DNA of 64,000 nucleotides from Kribbella caucasensis (GTDB lineage: Bacteria > Actinomycetota > Actinomycetes > Propionibacteriales > Kribbellaceae): the NCBI RefSeq assembly GCF_004361855.1, contig NZ_SNWQ01000004.1, forward strand, positions 62,001-126,000. The letters are read 5' to 3'. Position numbers and translations under genes: made by a program. Positions 8,298 to 17,262 of this stretch are shown here, in pieces. The notes beneath the pieces are model-generated. The model made no database searches, had not been told where the DNA came from, and was given only the letters and a program-made list of their open reading frames with translations. Position 1 is the stretch's first letter; each line of letters begins with the position of its first letter.

Positions 8298-10387
8298 CCG
8301 CCTGCTCCCAACTCCGACTCGGCCGGCGACACCCGGACCGGCAGCGGCAGCGATACCCGGACTTGGCCGCCGGTGCGGTCGTACCGGATCTCGCTCTCGC
8401 CGCCGAGTTCGGCCGTGCGCTCGCGGATCGAGGTCAGGCCGACCCCGGGCTGCCAGCTGTCCTCGGCGTTCACGCCATTGTCACGGACCTCCACGCGCAG
8501 GGCCGTCTCCGCCACGCTGAGCGTGACGACAGCCCGCGACGCCGTGGAATGCCTGATCACGTTGGTGAGCGCCTCGGTGACGATGCGATAGGCGGCAACC
8601 TCAACCGCTGCGGGAAGTTCCGGCAGCTCGACCGGTGCCTCGACGGTGACCGTGAGAGCACCCTCACCAGCCCGACCGGACAAGACCGTCCGCCCGGACA
8701 GAACCGCCGCGTGCTCGCGAAGCGCGCCGAGGAGTCCCATCCCGTCCAGCACGGGCGGGCGCAGATCGTAGGCGAGCCGACGGATCTCCTCGATCGCACC
8801 GATGGTCTGATCCCGCAGGTTCGCCAGCAGCTCGGCACTCCGCGCCCGGTCGGCTTCGAGCAGCCGCAGGGCCGCATCGGCGTTGAGGACCACCCCGGTC
8901 AGAACCGGCCCGAGACCGTCGTGCAGATCTCGCCGGATCCGGCGCCGTTCCTCCTCCCGGCCACTGATGACTCGCTGCCGCGACACCTGGAGTTCGTCCG
9001 CCAACCGCCCGGCCTGAACAGCCACCGTCAACGGAGCTGCAAGCAACGACAACACCCGCTCGTCGGCCGCGTCCAACCGATGCTCGCCGGAGCGCAGCCC
9101 AACCACGAGCTCGCCGATCCGCTGCTCCCCCGAATGCAAGACGATCGCCTGCCGAGCGGCCGGAAGCTCCCCATGGCCGGCCACCACCAGCTCGCCGACG
9201 ACGATGGACGCCGCCGGGAAGTGCATCACCCGGCAAAGCGCTTCGAGTACTCCGTCCAGCCCTGCGCCGGCCCCGACACCTTCCCCCGTACCGGTGCCGA
9301 TCTCGCCGAGTCGCTCCCCGATCGCGGCGATCGCACGGACCGGATCCCGTCGTGCGCCGTAGAACGCCCGGTGGATCAGGCTTTGCAACCACAACCTGAC
9401 CGGGTTGAACGCCAACGCGATCAGCAAGGTGGCAAGGACCGAAGACCCGAGCGACACCTGGCGTCGTACGGCCTGGTCCATCAGGGCCACCAGGCCCAGG
9501 TACGCCGCGATCACGCCGCCGGTGAGCAACAGGTAGAGCAAGGAACGGGAGACCACCAAGCGGATGTCGAGCAGCTGGTACCGCAGTACGGCGATCGTGA
9601 TCGACAAGGGAATCAGCACGATCGGCAAGATCCCCAGCAGCAACGACTCGGTACTCAGTACGGCCTCGAGCGTGAACGCCGAGACCACCACGACCATCGC
9701 CATCACCAGCCAGAGCATCCTCCGCCGGACCACGTCGTCACCCCGGCGGTAGGTGATCACCAGAATGACGAACGCGCCCAGGTAACTGGCCAGCAGGCCG
9801 ATCCCCCAGATGGCGTTGAGCCAGGACGGCTGACCCGTCCACGGCGGCGCCGGATACGCCTGGATCCCGAGCTCGGCAGACATGCCACCCAGGGGATCGA
9901 GGACACCGGCAACCATCAGGCCACCCGTGTTGACGAGCAGCAAGCCGACGAACCACCGCAGGCGACTCCGCAACCGCCCGTCGGGAAACAGCACCAGAGC
10001 CAGCGGGATGAAGAACGCGACCGCCCAGTTCCAGCCGAAGCCGTTCACGACCGTCGCGAAAACCCGCCAGCCCCAGCCGTCGCCGGCAGCCCAGGCAAGA
10101 ACCGCCATCCCGGTTCCGGTGAACGCATAGCAGCAGCCGCCGAGCAGCAGCACCCAACCGATCAGGTTGCGCGGACGGTAGAAGGCGATCGGCCAGCCGG
10201 CCACGGCCAGCGCCATACCGAGGATCGTGTTGCTGACCACAAGTAAGTCGACCAGGCGTGACCACGGCAACCCCGACAGTGCCGACGCGACGACCGTGAG
10301 CACGGCCTCGGCGACCGCCACCCCGAGCAGCACCGTGGCCGCCACACTGCGGCGGTGGTCGTACTGCGCTTCGAGGTCGCTGGTCAC
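8294..10387 (-). CDS. Membrane sensor histidine kinase (HisKA_3 type)
   Basis: A 697-residue sensor. The first 330 residues hold about nine hydrophobic segments, followed by a GAF-like region (about 350-470). The dimerisation/phospho-acceptor helix has His489 in RRDLHDGLGP, and an HATPase_c domain has N-box-like ALTNVIRHS and a VGLTSIRERTAELGG motif. It phosphorylates the adjacent NarL-type regulator. The many membrane segments and lack of a large external domain suggest sensing within or near the membrane. The start is GTG at 10387. The 158 bp to the divergent membrane-protein gene probably hold both promoters. Confidence 0.9.
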   Translation of the reverse strand: MTSDLEAQYDHRRSVAATVLLGVAVAEAVLTVVASALSGLPWSRLVDLLVVSNTILGMALAVAGWPIAFYRPRNLIGWVLLLGGCCYAFTGTGMAVLAWAAGDGWGWRVFATVVNGFGWNWAVAFFIPLALVLFPDGRLRSRLRWFVGLLLVNTGGLMVAGVLDPLGGMSAELGIQAYPAPPWTGQPSWLNAIWGIGLLASYLGAFVILVITYRRGDDVVRRRMLWLVMAMVVVVSAFTLEAVLSTESLLLGILPIVLIPLSITIAVLRYQLLDIRLVVSRSLLYLLLTGGVIAAYLGLVALMDQAVRRQVSLGSSVLATLLIALAFNPVRLWLQSLIHRAFYGARRDPVRAIAAIGERLGEIGTGTGEGVGAGAGLDGVLEALCRVMHFPAASIVVGELVVAGHGELPAARQAIVLHSGEQRIGELVVGLRSGEHRLDAADERVLSLLAAPLTVAVQAGRLADELQVSRQRVISGREEERRRIRRDLHDGLGPVLTGVVLNADAALRLLEADRARSAELLANLRDQTIGAIEEIRRLAYDLRPPVLDGMGLLGALREHAAVLSGRTVLSGRAGEGALTVTVEAPVELPELPAAVEVAAYRIVTEALTNVIRHSTASRAVVTLSVAETALRVEVRDNGVNAEDSWQPGVGLTSIRERTAELGGESEIRYDRTGGQVRVSLPLPVRVSPAESELGAGG

Positions 10388-10545
10388 GTCCTCATCATCA
10401 GGACCTCGGGCCCCTGTCGCATAGGGGCCTGGCCCTGGACAACCCAGGAAATCCCACCGCCAGAGGGTGGGTCAGCACTCTGCGAACCAGGGGCAGGTCC
10501 GCCACACGCTGAATCGGCAAGCAACCATCGATTCGAGGAGTCCCC

Positions 10546-11250
10546 ATGTCGACCACCAGTGCCGCGGCAGCGGCGACCACCCGGAAACCGCTCCGCGACG
10601 TGCGCGGCTTCTGGCGGATCCTGCTCGCGATCATCGCTCCGCTACCGATGCTCGCCAACGGCATCTACTACCTGCTGAGCCCGACCAGCGGCAACGCTCC
10701 GTTCGACGAGAGCGTCGCCGCCGCCGTCGCCCACGGTGACCGGGTGAGCCTGCTGGAGTGGATCCAGATCCCGTTCGTGACGTTGCTCATCCCAGCTACG
10801 TTCGCCGTGGTCTGGGTGGCCCGGCGCGGTGCTCCACGGCTGACCACGGCCGGCGCCCTGCTGGCACTCACCGGGTTCTGCGCGGGCCTCGGCAACCTGC
10901 CCGGCACGGTGTCGCTGGCCAGCCTCACGGTGAAGGAAGGCCTCGACGTCACGACCGTCGGCAAGCTTGCCAAGGCGATGGAGGAGAACCCGATCTTCCT
11001 GATCTCCGGCCTGCTGTTCATCATCGGCGTCACGTTCGGCCTGTTGCTGCTCGGGCTCGCCCTGTGGAAGAGCCGGGTCGCGCCGGCCTGGATGGGCATC
11101 GCGCTGGCAGTCGGCGGCTTCACCCACCCGTTCATGCCCACCCACGTGGTCGCCGGCGTCGGTCTGCTCGTTGCGGCCGCCGGATTCGCCGGCGCCAGCT
11201 ACGCACTCCTCCGCACCAGCAACCAGGAGTTCGACCTGCCGCCGCAATAA
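10546..11250 (+). CDS. Six-helix integral membrane protein, unknown function
   Basis: A 234-residue protein with a charged N-terminus and about six hydrophobic helices, roughly at residues 25-45, 70-92, 102-122, 148-172, 180-200 and 202-222. No catalytic motif is recognised; it resembles the loose group of DUF4386-like membrane proteins. CGAGGAG precedes the ATG. It is divergent from the two-component operon, which often means it is a target of that system, but this is inference from position only. Confidence 0.75.
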   Translation: MSTTSAAAAATTRKPLRDVRGFWRILLAIIAPLPMLANGIYYLLSPTSGNAPFDESVAAAVAHGDRVSLLEWIQIPFVTLLIPATFAVVWVARRGAPRLTTAGALLALTGFCAGLGNLPGTVSLASLTVKEGLDVTTVGKLAKAMEENPIFLISGLLFIIGVTFGLLLLGLALWKSRVAPAWMGIALAVGGFTHPFMPTHVVAGVGLLVAAAGFAGASYALLRTSNQEFDLPPQ

Positions 11251-11267
11251 GTCGCAACAAGTACTGC

Positions 11268-11300
11268 GAGTTGGTGCGCGAGTGATTCGCGCACCAACTC
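11268..11300. terminator. Bidirectional terminator, 14-bp perfect stem
   Basis: GAGTTGGTGCGCGA (11268-11281) pairs perfectly with TCGCGCACCAACTC (11287-11300) around GTGAT. It separates the plus-strand membrane-protein gene from the convergent merR gene, whose stop overlaps its right arm. Confidence 0.8.
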
Positions 11301-11736
11301 AGACTGCCTGGTCCGCCTGGTCCGGATGCAATGTCGACGGGGCGACCCAGAGACAGTCGGCGGTGCCTTGGGCCAGGCGGTCGGAATAGATCTCGACCTT
11401 GTGGGTGATGACGTTGAGGCACTCGGTGAGTTCGGCGAGCTGGGTCTGGATGTGTTCCTGGTGGCCACGGAGCAGGGCGAGCCGGTCGTGTTCGTTGCCG
11501 GGGCCCTGGCGGACCAGATCGGTGTAGCGGCGGATGGTGTCGAGCGGCATCCCGGACGAGCGGAACTTGATGCACATCTCCAGCCAGTCCACATCGTCCT
11601 CGCTGTAGACGCGACGGCCGTTCGACTCCCGGCGTACTCGGTCCGCCAGGATCCCCTCCCGCTCGTAGAACCGCAGCGCGTGCACGCTGAGCCCGGTCCG
11701 CTCCGACACCTGCCCGATGCTCAACCCCTCGCTCAT
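11299..11736 (-). CDS. MerR-family transcriptional regulator
   Basis: A 145-residue one-component regulator with an N-terminal winged helix (IGQVSERTGLSVHALRFYEREGIL split over residues 6-30) and a long coiled-coil dimer helix at 75-110. The C-terminal part is short and lacks the metal-binding Cys cluster of MerR or CueR; its single cysteine is late. The class resembles regulators of aldo/keto reductases and redox enzymes. ATG 11736 is chosen; GTG 11745 is an alternative. A palindrome of MerR type lies 20 bp upstream, and a matching one controls the reductase at 18500. Confidence 0.9.
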   Translation of the reverse strand: MSEGLSIGQVSERTGLSVHALRFYEREGILADRVRRESNGRRVYSEDDVDWLEMCIKFRSSGMPLDTIRRYTDLVRQGPGNEHDRLALLRGHQEHIQTQLAELTECLNVITHKVEIYSDRLAQGTADCLWVAPSTLHPDQADQAV

Positions 11737-11755
11737 ACCCGCCACCCTAACCCGA

Positions 11756-11779
11756 TGAGCTAGAGCTGGGTCTAGCTCA
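11756..11779 (-). promoter_or_regulatory. MerR-type operator upstream of merR
   Basis: A perfect 9-6-9 palindrome (arms TGAGCTAGA and TCTAGCTCA) lies between the aminotransferase stop and the merR start. It matches the site in the reductase promoter at 18438-18461 in arm sequence and spacing. Autoregulation of merR is the simplest reading. Confidence 0.7.
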
Positions 11780-11784
11780 CCGGG

Positions 11785-12828
11785 TCAGATGTTCTTGAGG
11801 GCGCGGAGTGCGAGCTCGACATCAGCCGAGGTGCTGTAGACGTGGAAGGACGCACGGAGGTTGCCGTTGCGGACGGCGGCCCGGATGTTGGCGGCTTTGA
11901 ACGCCTCGTCAGCGCCCGGGAAGCTGGTGGACACGATCGCGGAGTTGCTGGGCGGCAGACCGAGGCCGGCCCGGAACTCGTTGGCCAGGGCGAGGTTGTG
12001 CTCGTGGATCGCCGGGATGCCGATCTGTTCGAGCAACTCCAGCGCCGGTGCCGCCCCGACGAAGCTGAACCAGGCCGGCGACTGGTCGAACCGCCGCGCG
12101 TCGGGAGCCAGATCCATCCGCGTCCCGTAGTACGAGCTGTGCCGGTCGTTGCCCGCGTACCAGTTGGCGAAGATCGGCCGGCAGCGCTCCTGGAGTTCGG
12201 GTGAGAGGTAGCCGAGGGTCGCGCCGCGTGGCGACATCAACCACTTGTACGTGTGCGCGATCAACGCGTCCACGCCGCGAACGTCCAACGGCAACCATCC
12301 CGCCGCCTGGCTCGCATCGAGCACCAGCAACGCGCCGATTTCCTTGCTCGCGGCAACGACCGCCGGGAGGTCCAGTACGTCGCCGGTCGCGGACTGGACC
12401 GCACTCACGGCAACCAGATCGATGCCCGGCCGAATCGCTTGAATCAGCTCGGCTGTCGGCGCGGACACCACCTCGACGCCACGGTCGGCGTGTGCCTGCC
12501 ACGGGAACACGTTCGAGGTGAACTCGACATCGTCGACGAGCACCTTCGCGCCGTCCGGCAACGCGGCCGCAATCGGCGCCACGCCCGCGGCGACCGTACT
12601 GCCGACGAACACGTCCGCGGCCGGCGCACCGATCAGCCGCGCGAACGACTCCCGCGCCCGGGTGGTCGACTCGTCCCACGGCTCCCAGCTGGTCGCGCCC
12701 ACATGCCAGTCCGCGAGCGCCGCCTGCAACGCCTCCCAGGCCGGGCGCGGCGGCAGCCCGTACGAAGCCGTGTTCAACCACCCCGGCTGCGCCTCCCACA
12801 GGTGCGCGTAATCGGACACAGACGTCAT
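11785..12828 (-). CDS. Class V aminotransferase (PLP enzyme)
   Basis: A 347-residue fold-type I PLP protein of the cysteine desulfurase/isopenicillin-N-epimerase-like group. The Schiff-base lysine is in HTYKWLMSPRG, the phosphate-site Ser/Thr in VGSTVAAG, and the pyridine-contacting Asp in LVLDASQAAG. No desulfurase active-site Cys loop is apparent, so an aminotransferase, epimerase or lyase role fits better. The ATG at 12828 has GGGGAG upstream; a GTG at 12849 would add seven residues. It is followed by merR on the same strand, but the operator between them suggests separate control. Confidence 0.8.
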   Translation of the reverse strand: MTSVSDYAHLWEAQPGWLNTASYGLPPRPAWEALQAALADWHVGATSWEPWDESTTRARESFARLIGAPAADVFVGSTVAAGVAPIAAALPDGAKVLVDDVEFTSNVFPWQAHADRGVEVVSAPTAELIQAIRPGIDLVAVSAVQSATGDVLDLPAVVAASKEIGALLVLDASQAAGWLPLDVRGVDALIAHTYKWLMSPRGATLGYLSPELQERCRPIFANWYAGNDRHSSYYGTRMDLAPDARRFDQSPAWFSFVGAAPALELLEQIGIPAIHEHNLALANEFRAGLGLPPSNSAIVSTSFPGADEAFKAANIRAAVRNGNLRASFHVYSTSADVELALRALKNI

Positions 12829-12985
12829 CGGCTCAGCTCCCCAGCTCACGGACAGTACGTCGCCCTATCCTCCGCTGGTTCACCACACCGGCCACAACCA
12901 CCCCGGCCAAGATCACACCAAGCAACTCCGCAAGCACGGAAAATCATCTCGATCCGATCTGACGATCCGTTGCGACAGTAAGGGT

Positions 12986-13543
12986 ATGAGCACGCCGACC
13001 GACTCGGATCTCCTGCGGAACATCGCCGCGGGTGACGAGGCGGCGCTCCGGCAACTCTACGAACGGCACGCCGGCTGGCTCCTCCTCCGCTTGAAGCGCC
13101 GCTGCGGCAACCCCGACCTGGTCGCCGGCGCGTTGCAGGACACGTTCGTCGCCGTCTGGAAGTCCGCGGGCCGGTACCGCGGCGAGGGCGATGTGGCGGC
13201 CTGGCTCTGGGGCATCTCGATCCGCCGCCTGGTCTCCGCGCTCCGCGGTCGCCCGGCCGCGGATCCACTCGGCGACGAGGTGATCAGCGCGGCCACCCCA
13301 CTCGTCCACAGCGCCGAGGACGAGCTGCTGCTCGGAGTCGAGTACGGCGATGTCGGCTGGGCCCTCCGAACCCTGCCGCCCGAACTCCGCGCCACCGTCC
13401 AGGCGACAGTGATCGACGGTCTCACCGCCAAGGAGGCGGCCAAGTTGCTCGGGCTTCCGCAGGGCACGGTCAAGAGCCGCCTCCGGGTGGCCAAGGTCCA
13501 GCTACGGGAACGGCTGATGCCGGCCCGGGACGGGAGGATCTGA
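12986..13543 (+). CDS. ECF-type RNA polymerase sigma factor
   Basis: A 185-residue sigma factor. Region 2 (LRQLYERHAGWLLLRLKRRC through FVAVWKSAGRYRG) covers residues 22-70. Region 4 has the helix-turn-helix KEAAKLLGLPQGTVKSRL near 148-166. The ATG at 12986 has AAGGG just upstream. Its stop overlaps the anti-sigma gene (TGATG), and ABC transporter genes follow with ATGA overlaps. So one operon encodes the regulator, its inhibitor and an exporter. Autoregulation is likely but the promoter is not resolved. Confidence 0.92.
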   Translation: MSTPTDSDLLRNIAAGDEAALRQLYERHAGWLLLRLKRRCGNPDLVAGALQDTFVAVWKSAGRYRGEGDVAAWLWGISIRRLVSALRGRPAADPLGDEVISAATPLVHSAEDELLLGVEYGDVGWALRTLPPELRATVQATVIDGLTAKEAAKLLGLPQGTVKSRLRVAKVQLRERLMPARDGRI

Positions 13544-14358
13544 TGGACTGGCACCTCGGTTCCGAACTGCTGGACCGCTACGTCACCGGTGATCTCGACC
13601 TCGCTCGTCAGGCGGCGGTGGAAGCGCACGTCCTGACCTGCGCGGACTGCCAGGCCCTCGCCTCCGAGCAGGCGCCCCAGCCGACACTCGACGAGATCTG
13701 GGCAGGCGTGGTCACCGCGACGGCCCGGCCCAAGCTGCCATGGCCGCTCCGGTTTCTGCAGCGGCTCGGACTCACCGAGACGGATGCGGTGATCCTCCGG
13801 TCGTCCACCTCGCTCTACCGGCCCTGGCTGCTCTCGCTCGTCGGCGCGTTCGTCATCGGTGTCGGCGGGAGCATGCTGTCACCGACCGAACAGCGCGCCT
13901 TCTACCTGCTCGTCGCTCCGTTGCTCCCGGCAATCACCGTGGCCGCGGCGTACGACTCCACGGACCCGATCCGCGAGCTCGCCAGCGCCACGCCGTTCAG
14001 CAAACTCCGGATCGCCTTGCTGCGAACGGCTCTGGCCGTCGCGGTCGCGCTACCGATCGTGCTGATCGCGGGGCTCATTTTGCCCTTCGTCGGCGCCGAG
14101 GCCTTCACCTGGTTGCTACCGGCCCTCACCTTGACCCTGCTCGCTCTCACCCTGCTGACCTGGTGGAACGCACCGATGACAGCCGGCGTCGTCGCGGCCC
14201 TCTGGCTGCTCGTCGTCGGGCTGCTCCGATCCGCCGACCAGCTCACCGCGGTGGACACCCCCTTCGCCCAACTGGCCTTCGCTGTCACAGCCCTCCTGGC
14301 GCTGGCCGTCCTCACCATCCGCATCACCACCCGGCACGCACCAGGAGGCTACGCATGA
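13543..14358 (+). CDS. Zinc-finger anti-sigma factor with polytopic membrane domain
   Basis: A 271-residue protein. Residues 1-40 carry the anti-sigma zinc motif HVLTCADC (H29, C33, C36), which binds the sigma factor encoded just upstream. Instead of the usual single membrane helix, about six hydrophobic segments span residues 85-265. A membrane-embedded sensor or a transporter-linked anti-sigma is therefore plausible. The overlaps with the sigma gene and with the ABC ATPase gene (ATGA at 14355) support a physical link with the exporter. The anti-sigma role is well supported; the membrane signal is unknown. Confidence 0.85.
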   Translation: MDWHLGSELLDRYVTGDLDLARQAAVEAHVLTCADCQALASEQAPQPTLDEIWAGVVTATARPKLPWPLRFLQRLGLTETDAVILRSSTSLYRPWLLSLVGAFVIGVGGSMLSPTEQRAFYLLVAPLLPAITVAAAYDSTDPIRELASATPFSKLRIALLRTALAVAVALPIVLIAGLILPFVGAEAFTWLLPALTLTLLALTLLTWWNAPMTAGVVAALWLLVVGLLRSADQLTAVDTPFAQLAFAVTALLALAVLTIRITTRHAPGGYA

Positions 14359-15236
14359 ACAGCCAGATCGCCGTCCTCGACGGCGTGACCAAGTCCTACA
14401 ACGGCACCGAGGTCCTGCACCCGACCGATCTCGGCTTCGGCCGCGGCGTGATCGGTCTGCTCGGCCCGAACGGCGCCGGTAAGTCCACCATGCTGCGGCT
14501 GCTCGCCACTGCGATGCCGCCGTCGTCCGGCCGGATCGTGGTCAGCGGCCACCTGGTCACCGGCGGAATCGCCGAGCGGACCGCCGCCCGCCGGCGGCTG
14601 AGCTACCTGCCTCAGGAGGTCGGTATCCCGCGACGGATGATGAGCTTCGGCTTCCTCGACTACATCGCCGTCCTCAAGGAGTGGAAGGACCGCGACACCC
14701 GGCACCGAGAGGTGATCCGCGTACTCGGCCTGGTCGGGCTGGCGGACCGCCGGACCAAGCGGGTGTCCGCGTTGTCCGGCGGACAGCGTCGCCGCCTCGC
14801 CCTCGCGCAGGCGTTGATGGGCGACCCGGACCTGGTCGTCCTCGACGAACCCACGACCGGGCTGGACCCCGAACAGCGCGCCTCGCTCCGCGGCATCCTC
14901 TCGTCGTACGCCAACCGCGGCTCCGTGCTGCTGGCCACCCACCAGACCGAGGACGTCTCGGCGTTGTGCGACCGGGTCATCATCCTGGACGAGGGACGGA
15001 TCCGGTTCGACGGGACGGTCGCCGAGTTGATCCGGCTGGCCGAAGGTCAGGTCTGGGTCGGCGCCGAGGCGAACACGCGCGCGCTGTCGTCCTGGCGCAC
15101 CGGTACCGGCGAGATCCGTTCCCTCGGGGGCGTCCCGGCTCCAGGCAGCCGCCCGGCCGACGTCGCCGTCGAAGATGCCTACCTGCTGGTCCGCAGCGAG
15201 ATCACTGGCGCGACCAAGATCGGAGAGGTGCGATGA
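14355..15236 (+). CDS. ABC transporter ATP-binding protein
   Basis: A 293-residue ATPase of the ABC-2 export class with Walker A GPNGAGKST, signature LSGGQRRRLA, Walker B LVVLDEPTTGLDPE and an H-loop (LATHQTEDV). It energises export together with the two membrane proteins that follow. The start codon overlaps the anti-sigma stop and its own TGA overlaps the next ATG. The substrate is not evident; a sigma/anti-sigma-controlled exporter suggests envelope stress or antimicrobial response. Confidence 0.92.
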   Translation: MNSQIAVLDGVTKSYNGTEVLHPTDLGFGRGVIGLLGPNGAGKSTMLRLLATAMPPSSGRIVVSGHLVTGGIAERTAARRRLSYLPQEVGIPRRMMSFGFLDYIAVLKEWKDRDTRHREVIRVLGLVGLADRRTKRVSALSGGQRRRLALAQALMGDPDLVVLDEPTTGLDPEQRASLRGILSSYANRGSVLLATHQTEDVSALCDRVIILDEGRIRFDGTVAELIRLAEGQVWVGAEANTRALSSWRTGTGEIRSLGGVPAPGSRPADVAVEDAYLLVRSEITGATKIGEVR

Positions 15237-16120
15237 ACACCGCGGCAGTCCCGTTCACGCCCGCCCGGACCGAGTCCATGCTGACCCAGTTGGCCGGCAA
15301 AGAGACTGCCCGCTACGCGAGGCATCCGCTTTTCCTTGTCGGCGTCGTCCTCGTGGCCTCGTCCTCGATCGGCAAGCCCGACGGCTTCAGTTCGTCGCTC
15401 GGCAATGTGATCGCCCCGGCCGCCGGCCTCGGCGTGATCGGCCTGCTGGTGATGGCGTCCCTGACCCGTACGTCGGACCAGGTCGCCACCGCCGCCGGCA
15501 CGGTCGCCGTGAGCGAACGCACTCGGACGATGGCGTTGGTCTGCGCGATGATCGTCCCGTTCACGGCCGGCCTGATTTGGTTGCTCTGGGCAATCTGGGC
15601 GTACCGGCACTGGCCGCCGGCTGCCAACGGAGCGCCCTTCGGCGGCGTGTCCGACGGCTGGGCGTACGCGAACCTGATCGCCCTCGGTCTCATTCCGTCG
15701 CTGGGCGGACCGGTCCTCGGGCTGCTGCTCGCCCGATGGGTTCCGCGCCGCGGCGCCGCACCGTTGTTCGCCGTACTGGTGGTGGCCGAAACCATCATCA
15801 TGCAAGGCCTTTTCGAGCCGCTGCGCTACGCCCGCCTCGTCGCGCCATGGACCTATTTCACCGGCCCGTACGGCGTGCCAGGTGACGCCGATCGCATCAT
15901 GATCCTGACCGGATCGCCGCACTGGTACTGCGTCTACCTGCTCGCCCTGTGCGCCCTCGGAGTCGTTCTGGCCCTGCTCCATGATCGCGAACACCCCCGC
16001 AACCGGCTCTTCGTCGCGCTAGGCGTGATCGCCGCGGTCGCCGTGATCACCTGCGTCCTGGCCATCACGACAGGGGTGCAGGACGTGATGATCAACCCGT
16101 TGCCATCGGGTCTGTCATGA
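15233..16120 (+). CDS. ABC-2 type permease, first membrane subunit
   Basis: A 295-residue polytopic membrane protein with about six helices, beginning after the N-terminal amphipathic stretch QLAGKETARYARHPLF. That stretch resembles the cytoplasmic lead-in helix of ABC-2 permeases. It is translationally coupled to the ATPase before it and to the membrane protein after it. No substrate-specific motif is seen. The assignment rests on topology and operon position. Confidence 0.78.
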   Translation: MNTAAVPFTPARTESMLTQLAGKETARYARHPLFLVGVVLVASSSIGKPDGFSSSLGNVIAPAAGLGVIGLLVMASLTRTSDQVATAAGTVAVSERTRTMALVCAMIVPFTAGLIWLLWAIWAYRHWPPAANGAPFGGVSDGWAYANLIALGLIPSLGGPVLGLLLARWVPRRGAAPLFAVLVVAETIIMQGLFEPLRYARLVAPWTYFTGPYGVPGDADRIMILTGSPHWYCVYLLALCALGVVLALLHDREHPRNRLFVALGVIAAVAVITCVLAITTGVQDVMINPLPSGLS

Positions 16121-16704
16121 TCCGGTACGCCGCCCGCGCCGTGCCCTGGGGACTCCTTGGAGCCGGCGCGGGCCTGGTGATCGGCCTGCTCCTGTTGGTC
16201 GAACGCTGGCCGTACACGCTCTGGCCCCTCCAAGGAGCGGCCGTCGGCCTGCTCGCGGGAACCGCCGTCTGGTGCTTCAACGAACCAGCCGCCTCCCTCG
16301 TCGACACCATGCCCCGCAGCCTTCGCTGGCGAACCACCGCACGATCCACCGGCACCTTGGCACTCGTCGCGATCTGGCTTATCGCCTTGCAGCAAACGCG
16401 ATCCGGCTACTTCGGCCATGCCGAGGATGTCGCCTGGCAAGGCATCGCGCTGGCGGCCGCCGCTTCGGCGTACATGACCTGGCAGCGGTGCCGCGGTTCC
16501 ACCGGGCCGGCGCGGGCGCTGTCGGCCGGGATCGTGGGGATCACTCTGTTCGTCGCTCTGGCCAGACCGTTCGACGAGGTGCTGCCGATCTTTCCGTACA
16601 CCGCCGGCGACGACTGGGCGACCAGTCGCCTGATCTGGGCAGCGGTCCCCACCGCCGTTCTCCTGCTGACAGCCCGCCTCCCCGTGTTTCACCGGCTCAC
16701 CTGA
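16117..16704 (+). CDS. Membrane protein, probable second subunit of the ABC exporter
   Basis: A 195-residue protein with five to six hydrophobic helices and almost no soluble part. It overlaps the permease by ATGA and ends the operon. Its last 16 bp overlap the end of a convergent gene on the other strand. No conserved family is recognised. Function as an exporter subunit or partner is inferred from coupling only. Confidence 0.7.
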   Translation: MIRYAARAVPWGLLGAGAGLVIGLLLLVERWPYTLWPLQGAAVGLLAGTAVWCFNEPAASLVDTMPRSLRWRTTARSTGTLALVAIWLIALQQTRSGYFGHAEDVAWQGIALAAAASAYMTWQRCRGSTGPARALSAGIVGITLFVALARPFDEVLPIFPYTAGDDWATSRLIWAAVPTAVLLLTARLPVFHRLT

Positions 16705-17252
16705 CCTTGTGGGCTGAGGACGTGCCAGGTGCCCTTCACGCCTTCGCCGAGGACGTCGCCTGGCTTGGTGTCCTTGGCGAAGCGATACAACGGCCAACCA
16801 TTCAGCGTCGCCTGGATGTCCTCGTCCGGCCGGACGACCGTGCCGAGCTTGTCCTGGCTGACCCCGGCTCCCGCGACGATGCCGGACTTCTTCACGTAGA
16901 CCGGTTTCCACGCGGCCAGGCAGGTCTTGCTCACACAGACGGACTTCGACGGATCCCGGCTGTCGAGCACGGACATGTAGAGCGTCATGCCGTCGGCATC
17001 GACGGCGACCAGCCCGAGCTTCGTCGTACCGTGTTTGATGATCACCGGAGCTTCAGCCTCCGCCGACGGCGGTTTGGATGGCTGCGGTTCGGACGGCGGT
17101 GGTTTGGAGGCCGGCGCTGGGCTTTGTGCCGACGCCGGCGGCGGTACTGCGGCCGGCGCGGTCGTCGCGACATTGCCGACGACCGGGCTCAGCGCAGCGA
17201 CCGCAACCGTTGCCCCGATCACCCAGAGCATGGTCGGCAGGCTCTTCAGCAT
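16689..17252 (-). CDS. Secreted YxxxD-repeat protein (COG4315-like)
   Basis: A 187-residue exported protein with an N-terminal membrane/signal segment (residues 6-27) and a Pro/Ser/Ala-rich linker (30-65). Two copies of the aromatic-x-x-x-D repeat family follow: LYMSVLDSRDPSKSVC with CLAAWKPV, then LYRFAKDTKPGDVLGEG. The family is often annotated as predicted lipoproteins found near respiratory or redox genes, but no lipobox Cys is seen here. It follows a Rieske gene and a cytochrome-b-like gene on the same strand, so extracytoplasmic electron transfer is a reasonable inference. Confidence 0.8.
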   Translation of the reverse strand: MLKSLPTMLWVIGATVAVAALSPVVGNVATTAPAAVPPPASAQSPAPASKPPPSEPQPSKPPSAEAEAPVIIKHGTTKLGLVAVDADGMTLYMSVLDSRDPSKSVCVSKTCLAAWKPVYVKKSGIVAGAGVSQDKLGTVVRPDEDIQATLNGWPLYRFAKDTKPGDVLGEGVKGTWHVLSPQGQVSR

Positions 17253-17262
17253 GACAACCGTC

